This document shows positions 52,289 to 63,001 of a stretch of 64,000 bases of DNA, piece after piece (position 1 is the first letter of the stretch; the number at the start of each line of letters is the position of its first letter). The notes under the pieces were generated by a model. It was given only the letters and a program-made list of their open reading frames with translations, was not told the origin of the DNA and ran no database searches. A program made the translations under genes and the position numbers. Source of the stretch: Talaromyces rugulosus (Eukaryota; Ascomycota; Eurotiomycetes; Eurotiales; Trichocomaceae); contig NC_049563.1 in the NCBI RefSeq assembly GCF_013368755.1, positions 1,302,001-1,366,000 on the forward strand, read 5' to 3'.

Positions 52289-53459
52289 TCAACTCCAGTA
52301 GGTCGCATATTTGCTCTCTCCCTTGAAAACCTCAATATACCTTTGCGCAATATGCGTGTCGGTCTTCTCCGACGGATGCAACGGATTGAACCACATGTAG
52401 GAGTCCGGATTTGAAGGCCGCGGGCAGCTTGGGCTATTCGGATCATCACAGTAGTTGTTGAAGCCAGTGACATTCGGTGGATGCTCAAAGTACTCCTCGG
52501 GGTTAAAGTACATATCCTGGAGCTGGAAAAAGATATTAGCCAAAACTCACATTTTTAGTTTCCTTGATGCAAAACTTACAATATTGTACATATCCATCAC
52601 GGCAAAATGGGCGCCAGGGTAGCGTTTCTGAACCAAAAGCTCAAAAGGAGTTTGGTAGTCGTAGATAGCGTTGGCGGTAGTCACAATCTGCCACATTCTA
52701 TACGAGATCTCGGTGACATTGGTACTGGAATTGCCGTTTTTAAGGTTAAAAACACCGTGCCTCTCCGGCGTCGCATACAGCGGAGCGAGCTGCAAAGGCG
52801 CCAGGTTCTGGAGAATAAAGTACCGTGCTCCGTTTTCGTAAATCTGATCCAGAGCCGAAAAGACACAATCGGTGTAGTCCGGGATTGTCTTGCCTGCTAT
52901 CTGCGAGTCCCTCAGAAAGCCGTCAGAACCCAAGTCGTTGGTGCCGATCCATATCGAATACACCGTCTCCGCCGGTGGGATGTCCAGGAACGGACGACTG
53001 TCGTTGGCGTTGATCACCTTGCTATCGGCCAAGTACGCGGGGACTTCATATTCAAGCACAGATGGGAAATTATTGTTGATGGTACTAAACCAGTGCGGCG
53101 CTACCTTGTTCGAGCACACTGCGCCAGACACGGCGTAGTTGTATAGTTTGACGTTGGCATAGTCGGCAACGTAGCGAGCCCAGATGTAGCCACCGGAGGC
53201 AGTATCATTGTTCTATTCTGGTGTTAAACCACTCGTCATATATCTATATATTCAGTAAGAAAATAGCACTACTCACCACAGGGTCTACCCATCCAGGGGG
53301 CGGCGCCGTGCCGTTGTGCTCGGAGAAATAGTTCAGGCGACTTTCGTCTGTGTAGCTATCACCAAATGTTACAATGCTTTTAAACTGCTGTGATTTCCAG
53401 CGAGAAGCAGAAGCAGCAGCAAGCTGCGCGCACGCAAGAGTAACCCAAAGACGCATCAT
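52289..53459 (-). CDS. Secreted GDSL esterase/lipase (CE16-like)
   Basis: Three exons, 53277-53459, 52580-53212 and 52289-52522, give 349 residues. Signal peptide MMRLWVTLACAQLAAASA. SGNH blocks: catalytic Ser in VTFGDSYTDE, block III IWIGTNDLGS, and the catalytic Asp/His at the C-terminus near NPLHPSEKTDTHIAQ. Several N-glycosylation sites (NGTA, NDSR, NVTE). The blocks match fungal CE16-type acetylesterases, which remove acetyl groups from hemicellulose fragments; other GDSL lipases remain possible. The third exon could start 6 nt later, at GATATGTAC, with no change of frame. Confidence 0.9.
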
Positions 53460-54359
53460 TGTGGTTATGAGGTTCCAATGTTTCCAATGTCAATTTATCT
53501 CAGAGAAAACACCAGGCTTAAAGACTACAAACGAAAAGCGGGGATAGAAGGCCTTATTCTCAACAATGGGGCGTTTATGTACCAGGCTTCCCAGCATCCA
53601 GTTGTGAAATGCACTAATTACTGTAGTGTTGTTGCATCCGCCCAAAGATTGTCCTACCTACAAAAATCAAACAATCATGTTCAAATAATACCTTGGATCT
53701 ACATGGGCTAATTAGCCTAATATAACCGCTATAACTCCCTGCCACTACTCATTGGTGGACACTGTATCTAATTTGTGGCTTGATGCTTTAGCATGCGCGA
53801 TACTCCGCACGGATCTTTTCCGGCAAATATCAAGACCCATTGCTGACGATGGTTTGGAACCACCCAGCAGCTCGTCACCTTTGGGTCGAGCAAGTTTTGC
53901 TGTTTTCCTCAAGTCGTCTCTACTTAAAAATGGCCCATTGGGAAGTCAAAATCCAATTTCAATACTGTCCGGAGGTTTCCGAAGCCATTGATACGAACAT
54001 ATAATTCGTCGGATAATGACACAACTACGTGTCCGCGAGCGACATATGAAGATGCTCTGACATCTGGATGTTAAAGCATAGGTACATGTATCTCAATCTC
54101 AAATGTCACACTTATACCTTTCGAAAATAAACACCTACATTGTCAGTGCCATCATTCTGATTCAATAAAATCAAGTACTCTCGGAACGGCGGAACTTGCC
54201 CAAACTAGTTTATTTTTCGGACAACTTCCAAGTTCCTGCGCAAAAAAATGTCTCATCCCTTGTTCAATTCCACCCGGTATCCATGTCGGGACATGGGTAA
54301 AAAAGGGCCTCTGAATTGGTATTAAAGCTGGTTTATTGCGGTTGAACGCTGGTGATGTG
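53460..54359. other. Divergent intergenic region
   Basis: About 900 bp with promoters of the minus-strand esterase and the plus-strand membrane-protein gene. A minus-strand open frame at 54152-54505 overlaps the next gene's start and looks like chance. Confidence 0.5.
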
Positions 54360-55760
54360 ATGGAAGTCAAGGAAGACGTCGAGAATGTCCACCCTGTTGT
54401 CGAGACAGTCGCCAGCCAAACTACCAGCAGCGAGAATCTCTCAACAAAGCAAGATGTCGCATTCGAGCCGATAATCCTCGCGAAATCGAGAAAAAATGGT
54501 ACCACATACAGACTGCTCGAGGGACAACAACAACCTCAACTACGTAATAACATCAGCTTTGGGGTCGGTTTCCTTGAATTTGCCAATGCGCTCGATTTCG
54601 CAGCGAACATCTGGAACGAGTCACCCCTGCCAAGATTCGTTGTTGCGCTCATGGCCACTGGGGGTTCGGTGACGCTTCTTCTTTCTACATTCGCCTTGTT
54701 CGATTTCCGGCGTAGCTGGAAAAACACGCGCATTTTACGGGACGAACGGAAATACTTGCACAGACTCCGCAGCGAGAATGGCGACCAAGGGGACCTCGTT
54801 CGTGACATCGACCGCGTTCTCAGCGTGAACTATCGGGAACTGACATCGGAGATTGTTGATCGAGTCGCCATGGATTTCCTGCTCGGGTTCGCAGGGCTAC
54901 TTGTCGGCATCGGGACTCTGATCGCTATTCCCGGAGCCCAAAACCACCAGGTCTATCTCGCTTCCAACTTCTTGTCCGGATACATCGGGAATGCCTTTCC
55001 ACTCTTGTGGGGGGTCATCAACTTTGTCACCTCCATGTACATATGGTGGCGGTTCCATCGACAAGCGAGATGTGCAGCCAAGTTCGGCCATTTGGAGCCT
55101 CTGCTGGCAGACATCGTCCTCCGTTGCCGGCAATTCCAGAGACATGCGTGCTTGACTGCTATAAACGGGTTGGTGGCTGGCGTGGCCGGGATGATTACGT
55201 TCAAATACTGGTGGGCATACGTGATTTTGATTCCGTGTATTGTTGCCTCATTGTTCGCCAACTTGTATTACCGAATGAGGATTGGGTATGACCGATATCT
55301 CATGACAAATACGCCAGAGGCGTTTTCCGCGCCGCATAATTTGAGCCTGGAGCTCATGGATGCGCATATCTTCTGTGTCAGTCTTCGACAGCGGGCATTA
55401 CCCACGCAGATCACAGCCCTTGGGAATCTCGAGAAACCAGACATGACCGTGGCCTCAACGCTGCTCGAATCAAACCGCCTTTTTCCGCTCTTCTGCGAGT
55501 GGTTATTCAACAACGACGAACGAATCGGGCAACGGGTGTTTTCGTCGGAGGATCATTCAGACCAAATTGTGATCACGGGGCAGAATTTTGCGCACGCAGA
55601 TGTCGACCGGGGGCGATTCTGCAGCCTCTTCAAGGATTTTCTTCTCGACTGCGGACCGAGACATTTTGAGAGCCGACGAAGGTATCTCTTGGAGTTGATG
55701 GCGTATGACTTGGAGCAGCAGCATAGAGACGAACCGCATGGGGCTCGGCAGGCGTTGTGA
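54360..55760 (+). CDS. Multi-pass membrane protein, uncharacterised
   Basis: Single exon of 466 residues from ATG 54360; the frame upstream opens with TTG only. I do not recognise the family. Visible layout: a polar N-terminus of about 90 residues, then hydrophobic segments around FVVALMATGGSVTLLLSTFA, DFLLGFAGLLVGIGTLIAIP, AFPLLWGVINFVTSMYIWW, GLVAGVAGMITF and AYVILIPCIVASLFANLYY. A charged hairpin (DFRRSWKNTRILRDERKYLH) separates the first two, and a soluble C-terminal domain of about 150 residues follows. The layout suggests an internal-membrane protein with a cytosolic tail. No transport motif is seen. Confidence 0.78.
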   Translation: MEVKEDVENVHPVVETVASQTTSSENLSTKQDVAFEPIILAKSRKNGTTYRLLEGQQQPQLRNNISFGVGFLEFANALDFAANIWNESPLPRFVVALMATGGSVTLLLSTFALFDFRRSWKNTRILRDERKYLHRLRSENGDQGDLVRDIDRVLSVNYRELTSEIVDRVAMDFLLGFAGLLVGIGTLIAIPGAQNHQVYLASNFLSGYIGNAFPLLWGVINFVTSMYIWWRFHRQARCAAKFGHLEPLLADIVLRCRQFQRHACLTAINGLVAGVAGMITFKYWWAYVILIPCIVASLFANLYYRMRIGYDRYLMTNTPEAFSAPHNLSLELMDAHIFCVSLRQRALPTQITALGNLEKPDMTVASTLLESNRLFPLFCEWLFNNDERIGQRVFSSEDHSDQIVITGQNFAHADVDRGRFCSLFKDFLLDCGPRHFESRRRYLLELMAYDLEQQHRDEPHGARQAL

Positions 55761-56300
55761 TCATTGAATATAGACAGGCACAAGGTTCACTAGACCAGAC
55801 AGAGCGATAATTAATGATAATACCTTGATAATAATAGTACCAAGTGTAAACGAGATGCCCAACACAGCTGACTGCGACCGCCACGTGCGACTAATCGGGA
55901 CGCGCCCCGTGACTGCGGACAACAGCGCACAGGAACAGATCGGCTGAAGATCTCGGCGAGATCAAATCGACCTTAAATAATCCTCATCCCATAATTTCCT
56001 TGCCACCATCTACAAACCAAAGACGGCCTTCTTGCAGTACGTTGTGTTGTGTGTGCTTGAAACCCCGCCGGAACAGCTCGACGGGAAACGGACGTCATCG
56101 CTGATCGCTGCCGGACCAGATCTGCCGATAAGGCTGCCCGAACATTCTGCTCATCAACATTTTGAACACCGGCGCAACCGTGTCGTGATCGATGTTCCTT
56201 GCTGGGATAATTTGAGCCCCCCATTTGGTCTTACTACGTGGATTACATATATATAGATTGGAAATTTGTTGGAGCTGAACGGCGAGGACGCCAGATCAAG
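55761..56300. other. Intergenic
   Basis: 3' flank of the membrane-protein gene and promoter of the E2 gene, with a TATA-like run (TACATATATATAG) near 56250. Short open frames on both strands show no family. Confidence 0.5.
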
Positions 56301-57045
56301 ATGTTTGCATCGAAGCGACTGGGCAAGGTACCTTTCACCTCTTCCCTTATTATGTATGTTTGATCTTCAATGCTAATGGTTTAACCTGTCTAGGAGCTCA
56401 TCAAGGTACGCGTCCATACGAGTCTCGCATTTCCTCGTCATTTATATTCCCGCCTAGCTAATGCCATGGAACAAAACTTCAGATGAAAGGCCATCTACCC
56501 CCCGGAATCACAATCGTCCAGTCAGAGAACTTTGAAGAATGGCTTATGGATATTCGCGTTCTCGATTCCAATCCACTATACCAAGATCAGACATTCCGGC
56601 TCAAGTTCAGCTTCAACTCGAAATACCCTATTGGTACGTTAACCGTTCAACCCTGCGCTTGCCAAAGACAAAGAACACAGATACGGAAACAAAAATTGAT
56701 AGCTACCTGGGGGGAAAGCAAAAGAGAAAAAATAAGACTGATAGATATTATTTCGCAACAGAACCCCCAGAAGTCATATTTATTGAGCTTCCTTCCACCT
56801 CCGAGACCCCCCGTCCCATCCCGATTCATCCACATGTCTACTCCAACGGAATTATATGTCTCGACCTCCTCTCGTCAGCGGGCTGGTCACCCGTGCAAAC
56901 GGTTGAGAGCGTTTGCATGAGCATACAAAGCATGTTGACAGCAAACAGCAAGAACGAGCGACCGCCGGGTGACGACGATTTTGTCGTGAGAAACCGACGA
57001 AGACCGAGGGATATCAATTTCGTCTACGAAGATGATAATGTATAG
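56301..57045 (+). CDS. Ubiquitin-conjugating enzyme E2, UBE2W-like
   Basis: Four exons, 56301-56327, 56394-56405 (only 12 nt), 56483-56633 and 56762-57045, give 157 residues. The joined N-terminus MFASKRLGKELIKMKGHLPP matches the first E2 helix. The active-site Cys is in YSNGIICLDLL, preceded by HPHVYSNG; the HPH in place of the usual HPN is also a feature of UBE2W, the E2 that ubiquitinates protein N-termini. The segment GWSPVQTVESVCMSIQSMLT is the last core helix region. The C-terminal tail is charged (RRRPRDINFVYEDDNV). The assignment to the UBE2W branch is good but not certain. Confidence 0.88.
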
Positions 57046-57670
57046 AGAGAGACATTGGATCTTCTTTCCTCTCTACAATGCTTTTTTTCTTTCTTTTTCG
57101 GTTATTACAAGAGTTGGAATATCTGTGCTGGTATCTATTTTTTTTTCTCCCTGTCACATAGCGTGGGTGGATATTTTGGCGGAGTTGTGTTTTGGTCCCA
57201 ACTTTCAGTCCTTCTTTTCGACTCTAACGCATTCGACCCCGGGCGGTGTTTATATTTTGGTATCTATTTTTGGGGTATATATACACATGTATATTTCCCC
57301 CCTGAATTTGCCCTCGAAGGGCGAATAGCATTTTACGAGCTCATTTCATGGGTGAATATTATTGTCAAAAGTTTGATATATTGTGTATTCAATAACCCAC
57401 TCATTCATTCCTTTCTATTCACAATATCTGTACATACAAATAGAAAGAGGAGAAAAAAGTCTAGTAGGTTTAGTCTGACAAAAGGAAAAAGAGAACAATA
57501 TGAAGTCGCGCGTATAAGAACAGGGATGCATCAAGGCTGAAATAAGAAAGCCCAGCTAAGAAAATAGTAAACGCCACCAACATGCTGCCTTCTATGCAGC
57601 TAGAGAGATGTTATTTTTCGGGGGTTATAGTTATTGTGACATGGTGTGTGCGTGCGTGTGGGGGATAAGT
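57046..57670. other. Intergenic, convergent gene ends
   Basis: T-rich 3' flank of the E2 gene and 3' flank of the complex I gene. Open frames at 57032-57328 and 57055-57540 are low-complexity, Phe-rich translations of T-runs and are not genes. Confidence 0.6.
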
Positions 57671-59147
57671 CTATCGGTCGACTTCGCCAAACACAAGATC
57701 CATGGTACCGATAATGGCGACGGCATCGGCAAGCAAGTGTCCACGGGAGACCTGGTCGAAACCTCCGAGGTGAGCAAATCCGGGGGCACGGATCTTGCAT
57801 CGGTACGGGCGTTCACTGCCATCACTGACCACATACACACCCATCTCACCCTTGGGAGCTTCAATGGCCGAGTATGTCTCGCCCGGAGGAACGGTGTAAC
57901 CCTTGGTGAACAAGAGGAAGTGGTGGATAAGGGCTTCCATGTTCTCCTTCATGGCAGCACGGGGTGGGGGGCTGATCTTGTAGTCTTCAACCTTGACGGG
58001 TCCCGCAGGCATCTTGTTCAGGCATTGGTGGATAATCCGGAGGGATTGGCGGAACTCTTCCATACGGCAGAGGTATCGGTCGTAGCAGTCACCGTTGTTG
58101 CCGACGGGAACATCGAATTCGACTTGGTCGTAGGCATCGTAGGGTTGCGACTTGCGGATGTCCCAGGGAACACCGGAACCACGGAGCATGACACCGGTAA
58201 AGCTCATGTTAAGAGCATCGGCAGCGGTGACTACACCAACTCCCTTGGTTCGAGCCAGCCAGATACGGTTATCCGTAAGAAGTTCTTCGGTTTCGTCAAT
58301 GCGATCGCCGAATTGAGTGGCCCATTGGTAGATATCGTCAAGCAACCCGATGGGGATATCCTGAGAAACACCACCTGGGCGGACGTAAGCGGCGTGGAGA
58401 CGGGCACCAGAAACACGTTCGTAGAATTCCTACACCGAATAAGTTAGAAAGGTATATGGCTTCCAAGAACAGGTGACAAACCATAAGCTTCTCTCGCTCT
58501 TCGAAACCCCACAAGAAAGGCGTCAATGCACCAACGTCCATGGCGTGGGAGAGAACAGACATCAGGTGGTTCAGAACACGAGTGATTTCGCCAAACAGGG
58601 TACGAATCCACTTGGCACGTTCGGGGATTTCAACGTTGAGGAGCTTCTCCACAGCCAGGGAGAAACATTGCTCGTTCGTCATCATAGAGACATAATCCAG
58701 ACGGTCAAAGTAGGGCAGGGCCTGCATATACGTCTTGTACTCGATCAATTTCTCAGTTCCACGGTGCAAGAGACCGACATGGGGATCGGCGCGAACAATC
58801 TCTTCGCCATTGAGTTCCAGAATCAATCGCAACACTCCGTGCGCAGCCGGATGCTGAGGGCCAAAGTTGACGGTATAGTGCCGAATCTTGCGACCGCCAA
58901 CCTCTGTCTTGGACTCCAATCCAGATCCCTTGTCGGGGTATTCGGGGGCGCCTTTGTTTGCGAGATGGGCGAAGGACGGATCTGTCGGAATGATTTGGGT
59001 CGCTTGGTACGGCTCAGGCTCTGCAGCTCTTCGTGAGGGGGTGCTGCTCATGGACCGGGCGAAGGGGGTCGACGCTCTGAGAAGCAATTGCTGGCGACCT
59101 AGCGTCTTCGGCACGCGGCCGGCGACGCGAGAGAGGGAAGAAGCCAT
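57671..59147 (-). CDS. nuo49: NADH:ubiquinone oxidoreductase 49 kDa subunit (complex I)
   Basis: Two exons, 58482-59147 and 57671-58429, joined in phase 0, give 474 residues, the usual fungal length. The first 45 or so residues ([20 protein letters not shown]...) are an Arg/Ser-rich mitochondrial presequence. The core is highly conserved: [75 protein letters not shown] (across the splice site), [17 protein letters not shown], and the C-terminal end VFGEVDR. The subunit lines the quinone site in the matrix arm. Start ATG at 59147 gives the presequence. Confidence 0.96.
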
Positions 59148-59635
59148 CGGTGGAGCGGAGAAGAGGCTGAGGGATGGCTGCGAGGACAGGTGCAGAGCGT
59201 CGAAACGGTGAGGTTGCTGGCGTTCTTCTTCCGAGCTTAGCAGGAATTGCCCGTGTGTGGCCTGAGGTGTCGATGACAGAATATCACGTGATACCATCGC
59301 AAAACAGGAAGAATGCAGCGTCTCGACGCATTTTACGAACCGATCAAAAGTCAATTAAACACTAGTGTATTTCACAAACACTTTTATATGCTATTATTTT
59401 CCATACGACAAAATAGAATGCGACAAAACTCGATTTTACTCTTGTTGCGGGCATCTCGGCGACGACTAATCGCGATTTAGTCTGTTCTGATTGGTTGTGG
59501 ACCGTCGGCATGCTGACCGCCCTGGCGATTCCCGTATTTGGCTTAGCGCCGGCAGAAAAGAAAGAGGAGCAAAAAAAGTTCTGGATGAAGAGAGAAATCA
59601 ATCGCACGCAGTCACACACCAGCACGCAAGCAAGG
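59148..59635. other. Divergent promoter region
   Basis: Between complex I 49 kDa (minus) and RNA polymerase AC40 (plus). An in-frame open stretch from about 59495 precedes the AC40 start but does not resemble the family. Confidence 0.6.
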
Positions 59636-60871
59636 ATGGCGCCAAGGATCGTTGCGTCGGCGGAGGAAGCCAGTCGGCGAAAGGTACGGCATGCGTAATT
59701 CCCAGCCCTCAAAAAAAACTCATTGCTAACCCCAGGTAGATCATTAACATCAATGCTGAGACTATAACGAACATTCCTTCGACCGACTTTCCCGGACATT
59801 GGCCTGGCGAGTCTCACGAATGGTCGCTGGAAAAGTTCAAAAACGTACTGGCTCCTTTATCAGTCTTCACAAAAGCCCATTTTGACTGACATCAAATAGA
59901 GTTTCCAAGTCGAGGTTCATACCAACGAGCCACTCGATTCTTCCTTCTCTCTCATCGGTCTTGACGCCGCTATCGCAAACGCATTTCGCCGTATCCTGAT
60001 AGCCGAAGTGCCGACCCTTGCAATTGAATACGTTTATGTCCATAACAACACCTCGGTTATTCAAGATGAAGTCCTTGCCTCTCGACTTGGTTTGATCCCG
60101 CTCAAGGGCTCCATAGAAGGTCTCAACTGGATGCGATGGTTCAAAAAACCAACAGAGGAGGACCCTGCTGGCAGTGACCCCAGTGATTACAACACCGCTG
60201 TGCTGCGCCTCGATATTGAATGCACAAAGAACGTGGATGCATCACCAGATGAGGAAGATCCTCGCATTCGTTACAACCACGCGCATGTGTATGCTCGGGA
60301 TATCGAATTCGTTCCCAGCGGTCGCCAGGACCAGTACTTTGTCGACGAGGGTGAATTAAGACCAGTGAATCCGGATATTCTCGTTGCAAAGTTGCGGCCA
60401 GGGCAGAAACTAGAGTTGGAAATGCACTGCATCAAGGGTATCGGTGGCGACCACACCAAATTTTCTCCGGTTGCAACGGCTTCTTATCGTCTTCTCCCTG
60501 AAATCCGTATTCTGCGCCCTATCATTGGAGAAGACGCAAAGAAATTTGCCAAATGCTTTCCTCGAGGAGTTATTGGCTTCGAGAAGGTCACATCGGCCGA
60601 AGCCTCCCAAAGAGGTAGTGGATACGAAGGCCACGCAGGCGAAGACAAGGCTGTTGTTGTCGACGCATTCAAGGACACCGTCAGCAGGGAATGCTTGCGA
60701 CACGACGAATTCAAGGACAAGGTCAAGCTTGGTCGCATACGTGATCACTTCATTTTCAGCGTCGAAAGCACTGGTCAATTCCCCAGTGATACCCTCTTCC
60801 TGGAGAGTGTCAAGGTACTCAAGCTCAAATGCGCCCGCCTCAAGAGGAACCTGGCCAATTTGATGCATTGA
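59636..60871 (+). CDS. rpc40: RNA polymerase I and III subunit AC40
   Basis: Three exons, 59636-59683, 59740-59844 and 59900-60871, give 374 residues. The protein is the alpha-like subunit that pairs with AC19 in the assembly platform of Pol I and Pol III. Motifs: INAETITNIPSTDFPGHWPG, FSLIGLDAAIANAFRRILIA (the alpha motif), EVPTLAIEYVYVHNNTSVIQ, DEVLASRLGLIPLKGS. The second exon starts after GGTAG at 59739; starting at the earlier CAG would give a stop. I chose ATG 59636 (MAPRIVASAEEASRRK), since the in-frame upstream Met at 59585 begins a segment unlike the family. Confidence 0.95.
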
Positions 60872-61081
60872 TTTTCTTCATTTACTTGATGTCTAGATGA
60901 TGCATTTGCTGGCGTTTGTTTTTACCTATCTGGTCTTACCTGGAACTGAGACGTTCTACGGATTCAAAAAGTGACTGGTTGTATCTAGCGGAGTTGGTTG
61001 TTTGATTCCTGTTGTGTATCTATCTCAAGCACAGCAATTCTGTTCATGATGTATTTGGTTTCCTAATTCTTGTAAACTGGC

Positions 61082-62611
61082 TTATTGGAAGATGAGCTTA
61101 TAACGGAAGTCGATTGTGAATGCAGGGTCGCTGACTGCAACCTCTTGCCCATCGGATACCAGGTCCTTCAACTTCAATCGTAGATGAGGTCGAGTTTGTT
61201 CCTCCAACTGTGGCGGGAAGCGTTGATACAAGGTTTTTTCTTCTGACCGCAAGCTAGGCTTCTTGAGCTGTGCTTCTGGTCGCTCACTTAGACTTTCAAT
61301 AAACGCCTCTAGAGTGACCTCGGGATCAACATGTATCGTGCGGGCCAAGTTACCACAGACCGGGCAGTCGGGTTTCTGCTCCGCTGCAAAGGTATACGTG
61401 TAAACGCCTTCTTCGCCGGCATACATCATGTAATTATCGAGATACGGGTTGCATGAAGTCGCGATCTTCAGGGCTTCGGAGGTTGTCGATGCGGCGATGA
61501 CTGCGTTGGTAGACGCTATGGCAGGAATGATGTTCTTTACCACTCCTTGAGTCATTTGAAAGGTGATCCCTGGGATAGAAAACTGTTTCGCCCGTTCGAG
61601 TGCGTGCTGATAAATCCAAGAAACGTGATCTAGGTCGTCCCCGTCAAAGGGTTCATCTTTGCGTTTTTCTTGCCAAGCAATTTGATGGGCCCATTCGATA
61701 CAGTGCTGTGGTTGTCGAGGGATGGTTGCGATTGTGCAAAGTGGAACGGCAGCGCGAGGTGCGTGCATGTCTAGTTGGCATTCGATGCAAGACGTGAGAG
61801 TGGGTAGAATAACACGAGCTTGTCCTTTGAACCCTGCAAACATTGTTAGACTTTTCAAATATTTATGATCAAAGGAAAAACGAACCTTCAGTGCCACCAT
61901 CTATCAGCGGTTTGAGGCTCTCCGGATTCTCCGGGTCCACCATTCCAATCAGGGTCGAATTAATCCATCGGCGGGCTTCGATACTGTCTAGACCGCAGAC
62001 AACGAGCTTGAACTGCATGTAATAATCCTCGTCTTTATCCTGTATTTTGCCAACATAGGGCGTGATCTTGACTCCCTTGACCCGTTTCTCAACAAACGCT
62101 GCAGCAACGTCCGCTTTGGCTTTCCCCACGTCAGTCTGACGGAACAGAAACTGGCGATTGAGGTTGGAAATATCGATGGTGTCTGGACGATGTTAGTACA
62201 TTGCACGACGACTTGGTTATCATAACTCACCCATGTCTATAACGTGAATGTCTTTAAAGCCTGATAAGGCAAGGTTCTTTAGGATCTCACATCCCAGGCC
62301 TCCCGCTCCACTATCTAATGTTAGTCAAGGATGTCGAATCAAAGTATTGTAAAACATACATGACTCTAATTAGAACGGTCAGTAAGGTTCAGATAAATAA
62401 CAGCTCTGGGGGCATACAGGATCTTAGAAGTCTCAAGTGCTTCTATTGTTTCTGGCCCTGGCACCCAGTCCTCATCGCTAAAGGCCCCAGGCTTGCTCAG
62501 TACATTGTATAAATGCTTCCTGCAACACTATCAGCATCAAGCCTGAAAACCAGCGTCTTTGAATACTCACCATCGTGTGTTGGTGCTTGCCGTGCCCGCT
62601 AGTGAAGGCAT
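61082..62611 (-). CDS. uba3: NEDD8-activating enzyme E1 catalytic subunit Uba3
   Basis: Six exons: 62571-62611, 62418-62519, 62360-62365 (6 nt), 62231-62310, 61886-62182 and 61082-61833, giving 425 residues, as expected. The protein adenylates NEDD8/Rub1 and passes it to Ubc12, with an Ula1-type partner. Sequence across exons: [20 protein letters not shown], then the ATP-binding loop [60 protein letters not shown], the catalytic Cys region around [18 protein letters not shown], and zinc-binding Cys pairs (CIECQ, CPVCGN). The C-terminal ubiquitin-fold domain follows. The 6-nt exon supplies bases for LVI of the ATP loop and is required for continuity. Confidence 0.94.
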
Positions 62612-63001
62612 GTTGAAGGTAGAATGATGCGATAATTCCACGATGATTTCGTGACTGGCTGTCTTGGACAGCGGGGCAAGTGGTTGCTGCCTTGATCCCG
62701 GGCTCTGATGGTTTGCTTCGACACGCTGCGCAGGAAATGCCTGTGTAAGACTCCTCAAAAACAAGCAAATTCTACGTGAAAAGATTGTGTTCTGTTTCTG
62801 GAGGATGTCGTGTGTTGTTTGCTTCTACTTACCTCAGCCAAGGACGGTGCAGGACAATCATTGGGCGGGCCGCGGGCGGAGACACTGCACGTGACCTCGC
62901 GAGTCCCAAAAGGGAAGCATCCACTTGCTTCGTTTCAACTGTTCGACACAGAGGCGAGAGATATTTCTAGTCCACGATCATGTTTTGCAAGTGCTCTCAA
63001 A
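62612..63001. other. Divergent promoter region
   Basis: Between uba3 (minus) and tel2 (plus), with a CCGCGG within GGGCCGCGGGCGG near 62869. An in-frame extension of the first uba3 exon is open upstream but does not resemble the family. Confidence 0.6.

Noticed and set aside
52607..53146. 179-residue plus-strand open frame
   Set aside because: Antisense to the GDSL esterase, which has all its catalytic blocks on the other strand.
57055..57540. 161-residue Phe-rich open frame
   Set aside because: Translation of T-runs in the 3' flank of the E2 gene.
58473..59036. 187-residue plus-strand open frame
   Set aside because: Antisense to the complex I 49 kDa subunit.
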